Shown piece by piece: positions 1 through 15,352 of a DNA stretch of 64,000 nucleotides. This stretch comes from Paulownia fortunei (taxonomy: Eukaryota > Streptophyta > Magnoliopsida > Lamiales > Paulowniaceae), in NCBI GenBank assembly GCA_019321725.1, contig CM033124.1:14872868-14936867 (forward strand), written 5' to 3'. Positions within the stretch are counted from its first letter, which is position 1. Each line of letters begins with the position of its first letter. The notes under the pieces are model-generated. The model was not told the DNA's origin. It was given only the letters and a program-made list of their open reading frames with translations, and did no database searches. The position numbers and the translations under genes are program-made.

Positions 1-2250
1 CAATTTACAACTAGCTAATAATTTAGCAAATAAAAATCAACTATAATTAGGCGTAACACTTCAATTAAATGAATACTTGTACAATACAGCTCTATTTTAC
101 AATATTATTCAATAATATTATAAGTGATTAATAACTAAGACCTTTTATTAAGTCTGGGACACGGAAAATTATATATTTAAAAGCATACATAAGTAAAAAT
201 ATTTTTATTAGAAAACAGATATGTATATATATAATTTCATAATATTTTTTAAAAAATAATAATAAAATAAAATATTTATTGAAATTTTGAAAATTGCCAA
301 AACACCATTAGCTGGCCCAAGTTGCTCCATCCAAATCCAGTTAATGCACTCAAATAGAGCCAAGTACGATTTTGGAGCTGATGATTTTGAGTATGGACCG
401 TTGGTTTCAAGGGTTGGAAATCTTGACCCTTGATTGTAATTGGCTTTCGAAATCGGCCTGCTGGTTCCAATTTCGATTTTGGGTTCAATTAACGCTGGTT
501 TCAAATTCAATTCCGATCATTAATTTTTATTTTTATTTTTGTTTTGTTATTTTAAAAGAAAATTGAACTTAAATTCAAAAAAAATATTATTAATTTTTGA
601 AGTTAAAAAAAAATTTAACTTAAATTTGTTACTTAAAACTTAAATTATTAAATATTCTAATTATAATAAACTTTAAAAAATTAAAAAAAATACTCAATTT
701 AAAATTTTAAAGTTTAAAATTAAATTTCAATAAAAAATTTGCACTTAAATTTAAAAAAAATATTAGCTAAAATTCAAATTATATAATTAAAAATATTTTT
801 AAAAATAAAAAAATTATTTGAATTTAAATTTAAGTTATTTACGTATCCTTTTAGGGTATAAAAGAATTAAAATTCGAATAATTCTCTTATATTTTAAAAT
901 ACAGAATTAATGAATGAATAATTGAAAATAAAGGAAATGAAATATGATTTAATGAATAATTAAAATAGTATAGAATATAATATATAAAATTAATTAATGA
1001 ATAATTAAGAGTAAATAATTAAAGAATTGAAAATTGAAAATTGAAAATTAGGGAATTAAAAATTGAAAATATAAAAATATGAAAAAAAATAAAAAAGGGA
1101 AAAGGTTTTTGTAAGAGAAAATACCAAAAAAAAAAAAAAAAAAGGAACAAGTCGGAACCGACAATTCCACGAATTGTATTAACCCAATCCGTTGATCCAT
1201 GATCAAACCCATTGATCACAAACTAATTACCGATCGGGTCAGTTCCAACCCGCTCGTGGCCACCTGTACCCTCAGAATCCAACTCATAACACGTTCAATC
1301 CACCACATTTATTTTAGTATTGTGAAATTAAGCAGTACAGGTCCAAAGCCCATTTTCTCACTCTATTTATATTTGAATTAAGTTTAATTTAAATTAAATA
1401 AGGTAGAGTTTGCAATTGAATGCAATCAATTTGTGAAAGTTTGAACATATTAAGGTTCAACTCAAATTTAGCTTAACTCATTTCAAGTAAAAAACACCAC
1501 AGTTAGTTATAATTATTAAACTTCTATTTAGTAATATTAGTTTAGCATGGATAAAGATTTTTAATTATAAAACAGAATTTTTGTAACATCAACCTGTGCC
1601 ACTTACAAGGGCGAAGTCGGAATTTTAGAATAAGAGAGATGATATTCGATTGTCAAATTATTATTTTATTGAATTTTTTTTTTTACTAATTATTAGAAAC
1701 TAAATATAAATATAAATATAATACGTTATAGTTATACATAAATATGTTATGTCTATTATATTTGTATAAGTATTTGAACAAAAACTAACTTCTAAACGAA
1801 AATATTAATTAATTCTAATTTAATCCAACACAAAATAAAAACTAATTTACAAAATTTGAGCATTATTTCATAATCATTAACTAAATCAAATAATTTGTAT
1901 ATCATGAAAAACATACACTTGTGATTTTTTTGCGAAATAAAAATTAGTATAACCTTAAATAATAAGTAACAAAAGTGGAATCAAATAAGTTAAAAATTAA
2001 AAAATTAAATTAAATAATCATAACAATAAGTATTTTTTAACTAAAATATCCATATTTTTAGAAACAGAATCATATTAAATTTTAAAAATTAGTATAAATA
2101 CCTTTTAAAATTTTATATTAATAATAAATTTCATTACCTAAATTTTTTGAAAAAAAAAAGTTTAAATTTTTTTTTAGAATGTCTATAAATTTAATAAATT
2201 TATATATTCAAAATAGGATTATGAAAATTCAAGTATTGAGAGGGCGGCCG

Positions 2251-2442
2251 ATTGAATTAGAGTCAACTATTCGAAATTTTCAAATTCAGCCCAAACCTAA
2301 AGTTCATATTTCAAAATTTTCAAGCTTGAGCTTGTCATATAAATATTAGGGTTTAGGCTTATGTTATAACTACTAATCTAATAGTGCAAAATAATTGAAT
2401 TTGAGTCAAGCATTTGAAATTTTCAAATTCCACCCAAAGTTA
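2251..2442. repeat. Direct repeat pair, about 50 bp, spaced 143 bp
   Basis: The segment starting at 2251 (ATTGAATTAGAGTCAA, followed by GAAATTTTCAAATTC and an AAAGTT end) recurs starting at 2394 with a few substitutions and one small gap. The first copy runs to about 2304 and the second to about 2442. It looks like an old local duplication of noncoding sequence. Confidence 0.6.
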
Positions 2443-3280
2443 CCCTTGCAAATCTAGTTAAATTGAAAACTCAGCAAAAAAAATTGCCCGAAATAGCTAG
2501 GGGTTGCAATGTGCCAAAACTTGGTATTTAGCGGGTACAAAATGCTATTTTTTCAATTTAAGGGTGAATGTGCAAATTAAGCATTAGTCAAAGGTGCAAA
2601 ATGTCAATTATCCTTTTACTTTACTAGGAGGAGAAAAAAATAATATTAATAGTGAATAATTGTAGGTATTAATTTAGGGTAATTTTCACTTTTAATTGAT
2701 TTTTTTGTAGGATAACCCTATCTTTGCCCCTCACTAGTGTAAAAGTAAAACTATTTTAACTCCACTAACATTACATGGCGTTCATTGTTATCGTAATTGC
2801 TATTGGTCAATATGGATACAAGACAGGGTCAACAATGAGTGGAGCCGGCTCAACTTTAAAAATGTGTTTAAAAATTTGCTATTTTTTTTTTGTATAAATA
2901 ATTTAGATTGTATTATTATTTATTATTATTATTGCTTACTATTATTATTATTATTGGTATTAGTAGTTATATAATAATAATAACAACATTGTTAATTAAG
3001 AAATAGATATAACTTTTTTAATGAGAGTAGTATTATATAATCTAATTATTAGTATAATATTCATATATTATATTTTTTTTAACTCTAAAACGATATTATG
3101 ATTATAATATAAATAAAAAAAATGATGATACTAAATTGTAATAGTAATAACATTTAAAAAAACTAAAAATAAGAATTCTAATATCATAATTAAAATTATT
3201 TTCAATAAGTGAACTTGAGTTCGATTATGCTCAACTCTAACATAAGCCTAAAACCTTGATATTTATACGACAAGTTCGAG
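2325..3280. repeat. Inverted repeat arms, about 42 bp, 0.87 kb apart
   Basis: The plus-strand segment 2325-2366 is the reverse complement of 3238-3280 with only a few mismatches; the shared core reads TAACATAAGCCTAAA and continues for about 42 bases. The arms flank a short-repeat-rich, AT-rich interior with no coding capacity. This is consistent with an eroded terminal-inverted-repeat or foldback element. No target-site duplication was recognised. Confidence 0.6.
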
Positions 3281-3737
3281 TTCAAAGGCGCAATTATAGT
3301 TGTACATCTCTAAGCTACTGAAAATAAGCTCTGCAATTGCTCAAATCCAAATAGGACTATTCATTAAGGGACAAGCTCTCTGTTAATTACATTACTCGAT
3401 TAGATTTGTTATTGATGTGAGGACGATGAGTAGAATATGATTTAATACGAATTAAAAAGAATAATGTAAAATTAAAAAATAATAATTTAATATAAAAAAA
3501 GGGGTAAAATTAAGGGAGATATAAGAGGACTTTATCAGCTTAATTGTGGTGGGAATGAATAACTTTAAAGTTGTGGATTTGCCGACAAATCCAATTGAAT
3601 TGAAATTTCTGCCGAAATAGTTAGGGGTGTAATGTGCCAAGTACTTGGTTTTTATAGGTGTGAAATGCTATATTTTTTAATTTAAAGGTGGAATGTGAAA
3701 TTAAGTATAGTTCAAGGGCGCAAAATGCTAATTAACC
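2486..3737 (+). repeat. Dispersed direct repeat, about 125 bp, two copies 1.1 kb apart
   Basis: Copy 1 (2486-2613) and copy 2 (3611-3737) share an ordered series of blocks: CCGAAATAG, AGGGGT, AATGTGCCAA, ACTTGGT, AAATGCTAT, TTCAATTTAAGG/TTTAATTTAAAGG, GGAATGTG-like, CAAAATG and AATTA. Similarity extends faintly upstream to about 2448 and 3583. They are diverged copies of one noncoding repeat. The second copy lies within 250 bp of the E2 gene TATA box. Confidence 0.65.
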
Positions 3738-3951
3738 AAAGTAAGAATGCTTTGTTGCTTTCACCGAAAGTGAAAATGCTACCGTATGGAGCCCACACGA
3801 CAAACTGGGAATCAGTCAATCAGAAGGTGAGTGTCGACATAATGAATATCCCAAAAAAAAAAAAAAAAATTGGAAAAAATGATTTTTCAATAATTCTTAA
3901 AAAAACAGAACAAGAAAAATTAATTGTCTATATTATTCATCAATCAGTACC

Positions 3952-3959
3952 CTATAAAA
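3952..3959 (+). promoter_or_regulatory. Probable TATA box of the E2 gene
   Basis: CTATAAAA lies about 255 bp before the ATG. With a start of transcription near 3985, the leader would contain a probable 5' UTR intron from 4079 (GTACAA after CTGAG) to 4202 (TCATAG), ending ten bases before the ATG. Leader introns are common in plant E2 genes. The position is inferred from the motif only. Confidence 0.5.
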
Positions 3960-4211
3960 CTCATTTCCTCAGGTAACAAACAATTCCTCTGCAATTTTCA
4001 TTGTTTCGTTCTCTTTGCTAAGTAATAAAATTTTCGCCTTGAAATTACGCCAGCGGGGGGATCCAGTATTTCTCTGAGGTACAATTTCCAACACCTTGAG
4101 CTCCATTTTTGTTTTTGATTTTTTTGGAATTTCTCTGTTTATATTTGTGTAATTATTTTGTGAAGAAAATGGATCTGTGGTTTTTCTTTTGTTGGGTCAT
4201 AGAAATCGCTC

Positions 4212-6946
<2,735 letters not shown>

Positions 6947-8741
6947 CCATGTTTTAGCATGTATGCGGGGATGGCCCTTAGCTTCAATTACTGTGCTATA
7001 TACATTTTATGCTTGAAATAGTCTAATCTGTCTGTGAAGTCCTAAATTTGGACAAAATAGAGGTTGAAGATGTGCCCTAAGAAAAGAAAAGACACATGTT
7101 GCTTTCAAAGTGTTGTATGTGTAGTTATCTTTGAAATGTTTCCTGCAATTAATATCTTGTGAATGTTATCTCAAATTGCTTCTTGCATTGAGCACAAACA
7201 TTTTGTTGGGTTATGGGATATTTGATGATGCTGGTGAGGCTCAAATGTTGAATGCTGCTTAAGGAAATACGGTACCTCCAAAGTCAACTAATCCTTCACC
7301 TGGATATACCTATAAATATTTGGATATTGATCTTCAATGGATTTGAGAAATCTTTCTGGGTATTTGGTGGAATGGAGAGTTTTTAAGATTCCAGTTGCTT
7401 TAAATTTCAAGCAGCAGATTCAAGAAAGTATAGGTTTTGTGTTGATTGAAATTTTTGATTTTTTACAGTATATGGATGAATGACATTGACAAGGGAAAAC
7501 ATAGAAACCTATTTGGTGGATAGGTGTGTCCATTAAACAACAAATTTAATGTGATTTTCCAACAGGGATTTGGGTTTGTTCTCAAAAGTAGCCAAGGTTA
7601 ATGAACACCAACACTTGGAATTTTGAAATTTTGAAGTCTTTTTCAGACTTCTACTAAAATTTGAGCATGATTTTTCTTTCCACTATCAATGTGAATATTT
7701 CATATTATACAAGCATGTTTAAACGCATATTTCTTATTTTTGTCAATTTGTTAATTTTTTTTTTCTAAATACGCACATTGATTACAAAATGAGATATCAA
7801 ATTATAATAGAAAAATATAAAAACAGTATATCAATTCATCTACCATATGCATCTGCTAGTTCAGCAACAGCTTTGCATCCAATTACAAGAACAACAATGA
7901 GAATCATCAGAATGTAGTATAAACACAAAAATTAGAAAGAAAAAAAAGGAAAAAACTTAAGACGCAGACACGCAGCAGTAAATGCTGACTGTGTAGGGTT
8001 CATGTAGTGATAGAATCTTAAGTGTGGCACCCCAAATTTGAAATACCTTTTGAAAAAAAATAAAAAATCAACTTTCTTAGTCAACAATGAGAGGACAAGA
8101 AAACCATGTTGTTATTTATGTTCCCACTGGTCTTTCCTTAACCAAGATTATCATGTTCACAAGCTAATTTTGGTGTCCCAACGTATAGAAACATGAAAAT
8201 CGTGTTGTATTCATCTTCTTCTTTTTGGTGTCGAAAGTCAAATTGCTGATCTTTAATACCATTTTCTTAGAATTTGCTGATTTTTTCTTTTTTCCTTTTT
8301 TTTTTTTTTGAATAAAAAGGTTAAATATATCATTATATTAGGAGTATTAACAATCAATAATTCATTTATCACCCAAATACTCAAATACTGATAACTATCA
8401 ACTATTAGTACTAAAAATGAACTAACCAATTAAGAGAAAGGTCCACCCCATTGGTGTACACATTATAAAGTCATTATTTTATTTTATAATATTATTATAT
8501 ACATATTCAACGAATCACAAATTTAATTGATAGAAATACCCAAATAAATGACATAAATATTCTCAATAAAAAATATTCTCAACTTACTCAATTAATTTGA
8601 ACAACATTTTCCAACTCTAATATAAATTTCTCAAATCAAGTTTTTGATCATACGATCATAATTATAGAAATTATCAGATCAGTAGGCTGCTAAAAGGAAC
8701 ACTTTAAAAAAAATAAAAATTTAAAAAGGGAATGGGGCGCA

Positions 8742-8877
8742 TGGGCCCATCATCTTCTTGTCGGTTGGTTGCTCTCCAGATTGGGCCTACATTATGGGGC
8801 TTTAGCCCACTAAATGACCATAATTTTTTCCTAAACCAAATCAAAATTTGGATACAGACAACGTGGGTGATTATAAT
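8742..8877 (+). repeat. Promoter-like module, copy 1
   Basis: This unusually GC-rich patch in AT-rich surroundings contains TGGGCCCAT, TGTCGGTTGGTTG, TTGGGCCTA, TAGCCCAC and AACGTGGGTGATTATA. A diverged copy with the same order of blocks lies at 10120-10221. TGGGCC/T words resemble the site II (TCP-bound) elements of plant promoters, but no gene follows within a plausible distance. Confidence 0.5.
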
Positions 8878-10119
8878 AATATAAATTGATTATTAATCAT
8901 GATTGATAATGATATTACATGTTTCAACTTTTTGGCCGATTGATTAGAGTTTCCAGTAGTAGTGCTTTTTTTATAGCTTGACTTGGTTATGATCCATGGG
9001 ATATGGGCTCTTCTCATTTTGTTACCCAAAGTTGTGTATGTATGGTGTGTTGTCTTTAATTAAAAAGAAAAAAAAAGAAAAGCTAGATGCTTTAGTTTCA
9101 TTTTCAAATTTATTTTCACATTTTTAATATTTTTTGAGTTAAAAATATTTTTGCTAGATTTTCGTATAAAAATAAAAATATATTTGAATTAGTTGTGTTT
9201 TTATATAAGTTTGGAAATGAAAATATATTTTGTTTTTATATAATTTTAAAAATAAAAATAAGTTATGTTTTTGATAAATCAAATGTATTTTTAAAATTTC
9301 AATAGTAAAAATTAAAGATTTCTTCTGAAAATAAAAATCGATAAAACCCTACCTATTTAAAAAGTGGAGTATAAGACACGAATTATCAACATATTAAAAA
9401 TTGTGATTATTCAAAAACAAACTTTTAATCCGTCTCGTTCTTGTTATTAAAGTGTTAATTGAATTCAATTTATATTTTAAAGTCCAAGTGTAGTCGACAT
9501 CAATTTAATCCCTGCAAAAAGAATGTGGGAAAGTGTGAAGATTAGAGTTAAACATTCTCACTTTTAAGTCCAATGTAGCAACTCTCAAGATTTGGAATGC
9601 CCTCCAAAAGTCCTCCTTTTCTAAATCTAAAGAAGACAAGGAAAAAACATTTTTTTTTTTTTAAGCATTTGTCGAACATTTTTTTTATTTATTATAAATC
9701 ATATTTCATTACATTAATTGTCTCTACATGTACAATTTATTGATAAAATTTTGTCAATATAATAAAAAAATAATAAAAATAATGTACTAAATCTTAGCAC
9801 TCCTTTTCTTTTACATAAATCAACAAGTTTAGTTTCATGGTCCTAATTACTACTACATGTATAGGCTCGAAATTAAGAAACTTGATGACTAAAGTTTTAT
9901 TTTTGCAAACTCAAAACAACATTAACTTCTCTTCTTCTTCTTCTTCTTCTTTTTTTTTTTTTGATTCTTAAGCCAGAAGATTTAGATTTTTGACATATTT
10001 ATAGAAGGGATGAGCCAAATACCATTATGCCGAAATAAAAAAATTGCTTGTTAATTATTTCATCAAAAATATAAATGGGAGACTACTTGTTAGACACGGC
10101 TTGAATGTTTCCTCAGATT

Positions 10120-10221
10120 AGGGCCCAACATCGTTGTGTCGGTTGGTTGGCCAACTTAAATGGGCCCAGAAATACACCCAGATTTTCACAAGTACTGACC
10201 CAAACCACGTGGGTTATTATA
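10120..10221 (+). repeat. Promoter-like module, copy 2
   Basis: This is the counterpart of 8742-8877: AGGGCCCAACATC, TGTCGGTTGGTTGG, ATGGGCCCAG and CACGTGGGTTATTATA appear in the same order, with about 30 bp less between the second and last block. The last block includes a CACGTGG G-box core. No coding region follows it. Confidence 0.5.
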
Positions 10222-11594
10222 TTTCCTACTGATTTTTATTTTTTTTAATGATGGGTATAAATATAGAACTGCAAGCCCATACACAATTGATTGACCAAAC
10301 CTCGAAAAGCGATTTTACATGGAATGGGGTCACACGCGTGCTTTTGTATTGCCGAAATCTGACTTCGCGAAAGAGCGCTTTTTTTTTCTTTTTTCTTTTT
10401 TTTGGAAGGGGCGTGAAACTTGGCTATTAAGTGTAAATTAGGTGACTAATTATATAAATAAATTTAATAGTATAGGTAAGGGCCATAAAAGCAGATGAGG
10501 TTTACCTCAAATGGCAAAACTCTAAATTTTTTATATTTATTGTTAATTGATGTATGATAAAATGATATATTTAATCGTTTCATTGAAAAAAAAAAAGGAA
10601 AAGATGATGGGGCTATAATAATATTTTTTTTAATTAAATGAGAAAATGACAATCAATATGTATAGTACATTTAAATTTCTCAACATTAGGTATTCAATAG
10701 CTTATCTAATTTTTTACCATTTAGCTTCTCAGACAAGGTGTTCAATTCAATATCCTAAAAAAAAAATGATTACAAGATGCATATCCCTTAAAATTTTGTG
10801 GTTTTGCCACCTGGACGGACAATGAAAGAGAAATATGCACGTGTCGTCCCCATTGGTACGAACTCATGAAAATATACATCATATTCTGTGAATTATTCAT
10901 CAAATGTACAGATAAAAAATAAAATATTTTATTAAAAAATAAAATATTTATCCATTATTTACATAAAAATATTTTTTTATTTAAAGATCCTTTCAAGATT
11001 TTTTTGGGAGTATGATATGAATTACTTTAACACTATAACATGAGTCATGAATGACTAGCCCACCTTGAGGTTAATGCAAATTTATGCCAACGGACTATGC
11101 ATCTCTCTCTTTTTTTTTTTTCCCCTTCTTCTTCTTTTGTGAGTAAAACACTCATATACATTATTAAATTAAGAATATTAATTATGAATAATTAACAATT
11201 ATTTGTTGACTTGGGAGCAGAGCAAAGCAATTATAGAGTTAGCCTAATTATTAGTGGCCCTAGTATCTTCAAATTTTAGGAAACTACTGTTGGCCATGTA
11301 TGACAATACTTGACTTTATGATGGAAAATTTTAGGGTCAAGCTACAATTGAAATTGACATTTGAATTATTTATAAATGTTTAAAGATTTGACTTGCATCG
11401 ATAATGAAGCATTCAATATTTCATTAATTTCTATTTTTTTATGATTTTTCTCAAGAGGGGTTTGTCTAATTAAGCATTATACATTTTTAGATTTACCAAT
11501 TTTAATTTCTTGAAAGTTAGGTTCTCATCAAATCTTTGAAATACACAGGGTATCACTAGTCAAAATATACAAGGGACCACAAGAAATTGAATTC

Positions 11595-11613
11595 GGGGGG
11601 GGGGGGGGGGGGG
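11595..11613 (+). repeat. G homopolymer, 19 bases
   Basis: An uninterrupted run of 19 G follows GAATTC. Such runs are rare in AT-rich plant DNA, can form quadruplexes and are prone to slippage and sequencing error, so the exact length should be treated as approximate. Confidence 0.9.
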
Positions 11614-12041
11614 TTGGTTTTCACTAGCTAAAAACAATCCGTCCTCATTATTGCACCAACTTGACCCTTGATCAAAGAGGGAAAAAAATATTTAAAAAAA
11701 TTACAAAATTTAAAACTAATAAAAATATATTTGCTTTATTGTTAAATCCTTAATATATGAGGTAAATTAGATACAGTATATGATTATATTCATAAACCTT
11801 TTTTTTATGTGAAAAAACAGTTAAACCTGTCCTCAGATTGTTTGTCATTAATTAGTCTTTCCTAGAAAAGGTAGCATCTCACGTGAAGAAGAGCATCATG
11901 ACTGAAACTGTAAATTAGCATTAAACACTATTGGAGCAGACATAGGATACAGATAATATAACAGTAAAAACATTAACAACTAGAACAAATGATTACATGA
12001 TGATTTTACACAATCTTTTTGTCTACCAATAATATTCATGA

Positions 12042-12065
12042 ATATATATATATATATATATATAT
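12042..12065. repeat. (AT)n microsatellite
   Basis: Twelve AT dinucleotides lie just left of an inverted-repeat element that starts near 12105. It is a simple repeat with no sign of function. Confidence 0.9.
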
Positions 12066-12104
12066 TTGTAATTTTTCTTTAGCATCTTTACTAACCATTC
12101 TCCC

Positions 12105-12612
12105 ATATTTTCAAAATCGAACTAGTCGGTTCAAGTGGTCCAACCGAGAATAAGAGATTGAATTGGTCGGTTCAATCAGTCCAATTGAAAATAGGAGATC
12201 GATTCGGTCAGATTAGACCCACAAAATCGTTTGACCGGTTTGACCAATCAAAAACAAGTCAGACTCAATCAAATTGGCCAAAAATCGATTTGACCGATTT
12301 TTATCTTTTTTTATTTTATTTTTTTATTTTTAATTTTTAAAAAAATTAAATTTGATATTTTGTTATATTTATGTGATTATTTGGTTTTTATTTTTTGTTA
12401 TATATTTTTATGTAGTTATTTATTTATTTTTATATTAAAATATATTACATAATAATTAATCTATTATATTATTATTTTACATAATAAAATAAAAAAATAA
12501 TAATTAATTTTCATTAAACTGGACCACCGTCGATTGAACCGATCCGACCAGTTGAACCGTTAATTGTTAACAAGATCGGTTTGATCATTAATTCGATTAT
12601 GAAAACACTGCA
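12105..12612. mobile_element. Nonautonomous inverted-repeat element with GGTTCAA/GACCGG-type ends
   Basis: The left end (TTTTCAAAATCGAACTAG, GGTTCAAG) is mirrored by the right end, whose reverse complement reads TTTTCATAATCGAATTAA followed by AAACCG and GGTTCAAC words. About 200 bp at each end is rich in GGTTCAA, TTGACCGG and CCAATT motifs; the centre is AT-rich. This layout is common in noncoding foldback elements of plant genomes. The only open frame inside is a low-complexity shadow. Superfamily is not assigned and no target-site duplication was seen. Confidence 0.55.
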
Positions 12613-13105
12613 TTCTCCAACTTAAATGCACAAAAAAAATGAAACATTCTATCTTCTATCTCTAATTAATAATTTATCATATAATTACAAAATGATATGA
12701 AAATACTTATGTATGCCACACTTTTCAGCCACTTCATGAAATGTTATTAGCAATCCTTATGTAAATATTATAAAACCATAGTTTACACCATGGTGGTCTT
12801 AGTAGAATAGTACTCTACTACCTATGAGGCACAAAAAATGCCACCTTATTTTAGCTGTATGTGATAAGATTGATAAGCAATGCCATCATTTTTACTAGTG
12901 CAGTTTTGAAATTTATGTCATCAATAGGTCAACTCCATTAAAGTTGATTTCCTAAGTTTCTTTCTACACTCCATGGAGTGTTACATGGGGTGAAAGTTTT
13001 TCCACAAACTCTTTACAACTCATGACTCTCAATGTCATAATATTCCTCTCTACAACAAAGATTGACAATCTGCTGATTTCTCACCTCTTTTTTTCAGACA
13101 GGAGA

Positions 13106-13133
13106 CCCCCCACCCCACCCCACCCCACCCCCC
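13106..13133 (-). repeat. C-rich tract with minus-strand quadruplex potential
   Basis: The pattern is C6-A-C4-A-C4-A-C4-A-C6 on the plus strand, so the minus strand carries five G runs of at least four separated by single T loops, a textbook G-quadruplex layout. Confidence 0.85.
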
Positions 13134-13334
13134 ACCAACCCCATCCAAAAAAGAAAAAAAGAAAATCCACAAAGGATTACTTGTGGAGAATATCATTAGT
13201 GCAAAGTTAACCACTTCTCGAGTTTGATCGTGCATATTCTAAATCACGAATTTGTTACTATGTTTGAAGCTAAAAATTTAATTGGTATATCACAAAGAAA
13301 AAAAATATATATATATATATACACACACACTAGT

Positions 13335-13705
13335 GGTAAGATTTTAATTGATAATATGAAAGTTGTCATCAATTAGATATGATAAGTAATTTTTTTTATT
13401 ATAATTATAATTCTCACAAGCTTAATAATGACAAGATTTATATTTAAATTGTTACTATTAATTATTAATGACACATGTACAGTGACAATAAAATTTTTAT
13501 CATAAACTATAGTAAAAAATATTATTATATAATAATTATACATATATCACTGCATATGTTACTATAAATTTGTCACAGATGATCAATATTACAACTCAAA
13601 AAACTATTCTTTTAGCTATTAAATTTATGAAAGTCATAAATATAGCAAAATAATATTTATTACCACTCGATGCATATTGTTGATCCTAACTTTCAAAATC
13701 GTTAT
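13335..13705. mobile_element. Foldback MITE family A, copy 1
   Basis: The left end (AAGTTGTCATCAATTAGA, then ATGATAAG and ATTATAATTATAA) is echoed in inverted orientation by the right end (around 13600-13705). The same ordered blocks occur, diverged, in the element at about 24365-24815, including ATTTAA, TTGTTA/TGGTTA, TTAATTATTAATGA and ATGTA in the middle. It has no coding capacity. Boundaries are approximate. Confidence 0.5.
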
Positions 13706-15316
13706 TTAATAATTTTTCACTAATATAATATTTTTTTATTTTTTGTAGCGTGTAGTAAAAGTGAACTTTGATAGAAATTAATTTGTAGCAAGGAATGGTC
13801 AAAGCCTTCCAAATCTACAGTGATATATAACTAAACTAACTGTTCAAAAAGGCTTGAGACATCATCATTTGGCCGAGGTGAGTTGCTTCTCCACAGATGA
13901 TGGAATGTGTGGCGCGTGATTGGTGTATTCAGAATTTAAGAATTGGCCTAGTCAATCTATTATCATAATTAAAAATAATAATAATAAATAAATGTATGTA
14001 TATATATATATATATATACACTCTAAGAATTTTCAGATGGGACATAATTTGGGTGTATTAATCATGATTACTTGACTCTATCTATAAATAAATATTCTTT
14101 TTGATGGAGTAAAATGTAAGTTAGTGTTATATATACTTTTTTGAGCCCATAGTATCATCAAACCCCTTCACATTTTTTATTATTTTAATAGATAAATTTT
14201 ATTATTCATTTAAAGTATTTTACATTTTTTTTTTGTTTATTTTCCAAAAGAGATAGGGATATTGCTTTCAAAGTAATAGAACGAAGTCACTCTTGTACTC
14301 TAAGTTCCTCTAAGAACGTAGTGGAAATATTATTAGACTTAATTAAATTATTTTATTTTTAGGCTCTCACAAATTGATATTAATATTTTTAGAAATTGAG
14401 ATTTTGATGACTTGTTTTTATGCATAAGTTAGATTATTTTGAACTCTTATTCTTACTTTATTTTGAAATAAACATTCAACAGTTCTTTTATGAAAATTAT
14501 ATTTATTTATTTTTTTTTTAAAAATTAGGCTTAAGGGAAACATTATAAAGAACATATTTTCATCAAATTTATTTGACTAAATTATATTAAAAAATAAGTG
14601 CAACATGCAAAAATTTTAACTATCAAGTAATTGATTGATTACTTATCCAAATTTTTAATGTTTTGTTTAAGAAAAAAATCAGGTTCGATCATCAAATTAT
14701 ATACATTAGGAATTTAACACCCAAAAATGAATACCAATATGAAAATTATGCTCTCCAAAATACATATTTAAATAATACTAATTCATAGTGTTCAAATAAC
14801 AACTACTTTACCTTACCATAATTTATAAAATATAATAAAAACTGTATCTATATTAGTATTATTGTACAAAGAAAACTTCCACGAAGCTAACATTATAAAT
14901 AAACCTAGTATATTTTGTGTATATGAGGTTTACATATGAAATTTTAGAAAACAAATATATATCAAAATGTGTTTTGATTTTCATTTTCCTTTCATTCATT
15001 TTTCCTTCTCTTTCTTGAAATACAAAGGAAAAGATATGAAATTTTACATGTAAAATTAAAATTAAAATTTAGTTTGTAGTACTAAGCATGTAGCATTAAC
15101 AAAAAAATGTAATTTTGTATACAACATTGCCATTTTAATAAACAATTAACCTTATTAGTTCCTTGTTTCTAAATATGTAAAAATTATTGTGCTTTTTGTA
15201 ATTTTAAAAGTCCGACTACCTCAATCCTAGTTTTTTTTTTTTTCTAAAAAAAGAATATTCTTATTTAATTTTTATAAGATTTTCGAATAATGACAACCCA
15301 CCAGCACACACGCCTA

Positions 15317-15352
15317 CCCCCCCGCCCCCTCCCCCTCCCCCTCCCCCTCCCC
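15317..15352 (-). repeat. (CCCCCT)n tract with minus-strand quadruplex potential
   Basis: C7-G-C5-T-C5-T-C5-T-C5-T-C4 on the plus strand gives six G runs with single-base loops on the minus strand. It lies about 0.67 kb beyond the CRF stop codon, on the strand that CRF transcription would read as G-rich RNA if it ran that far. Confidence 0.85.

Larger units (their letters stand above)
1..3930. other. AT-rich intergenic region upstream of the E2 gene
   Basis: No coding region is supported here. The open frames are short, low-complexity and lack splice-compatible partners. The stretch is very AT-rich, with A/T homopolymers, an (ATT)n run around 2917-2957 and degenerate GGTTC-like words around 390-520 that resemble eroded noncoding elements. 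Three repeat arrangements between 2.25 and 3.74 kb are listed separately. From about 3.9 kb the sequence passes into the promoter of the E2 gene. Confidence 0.7.

Noticed and set aside
14675..14700. GGTTCGATCATC as a tRNA or SINE B box
   Set aside because: Only part of the B-box consensus fits and there is no A box or tRNA fold; the same applies to GGTTCGATCGTG near 51291.
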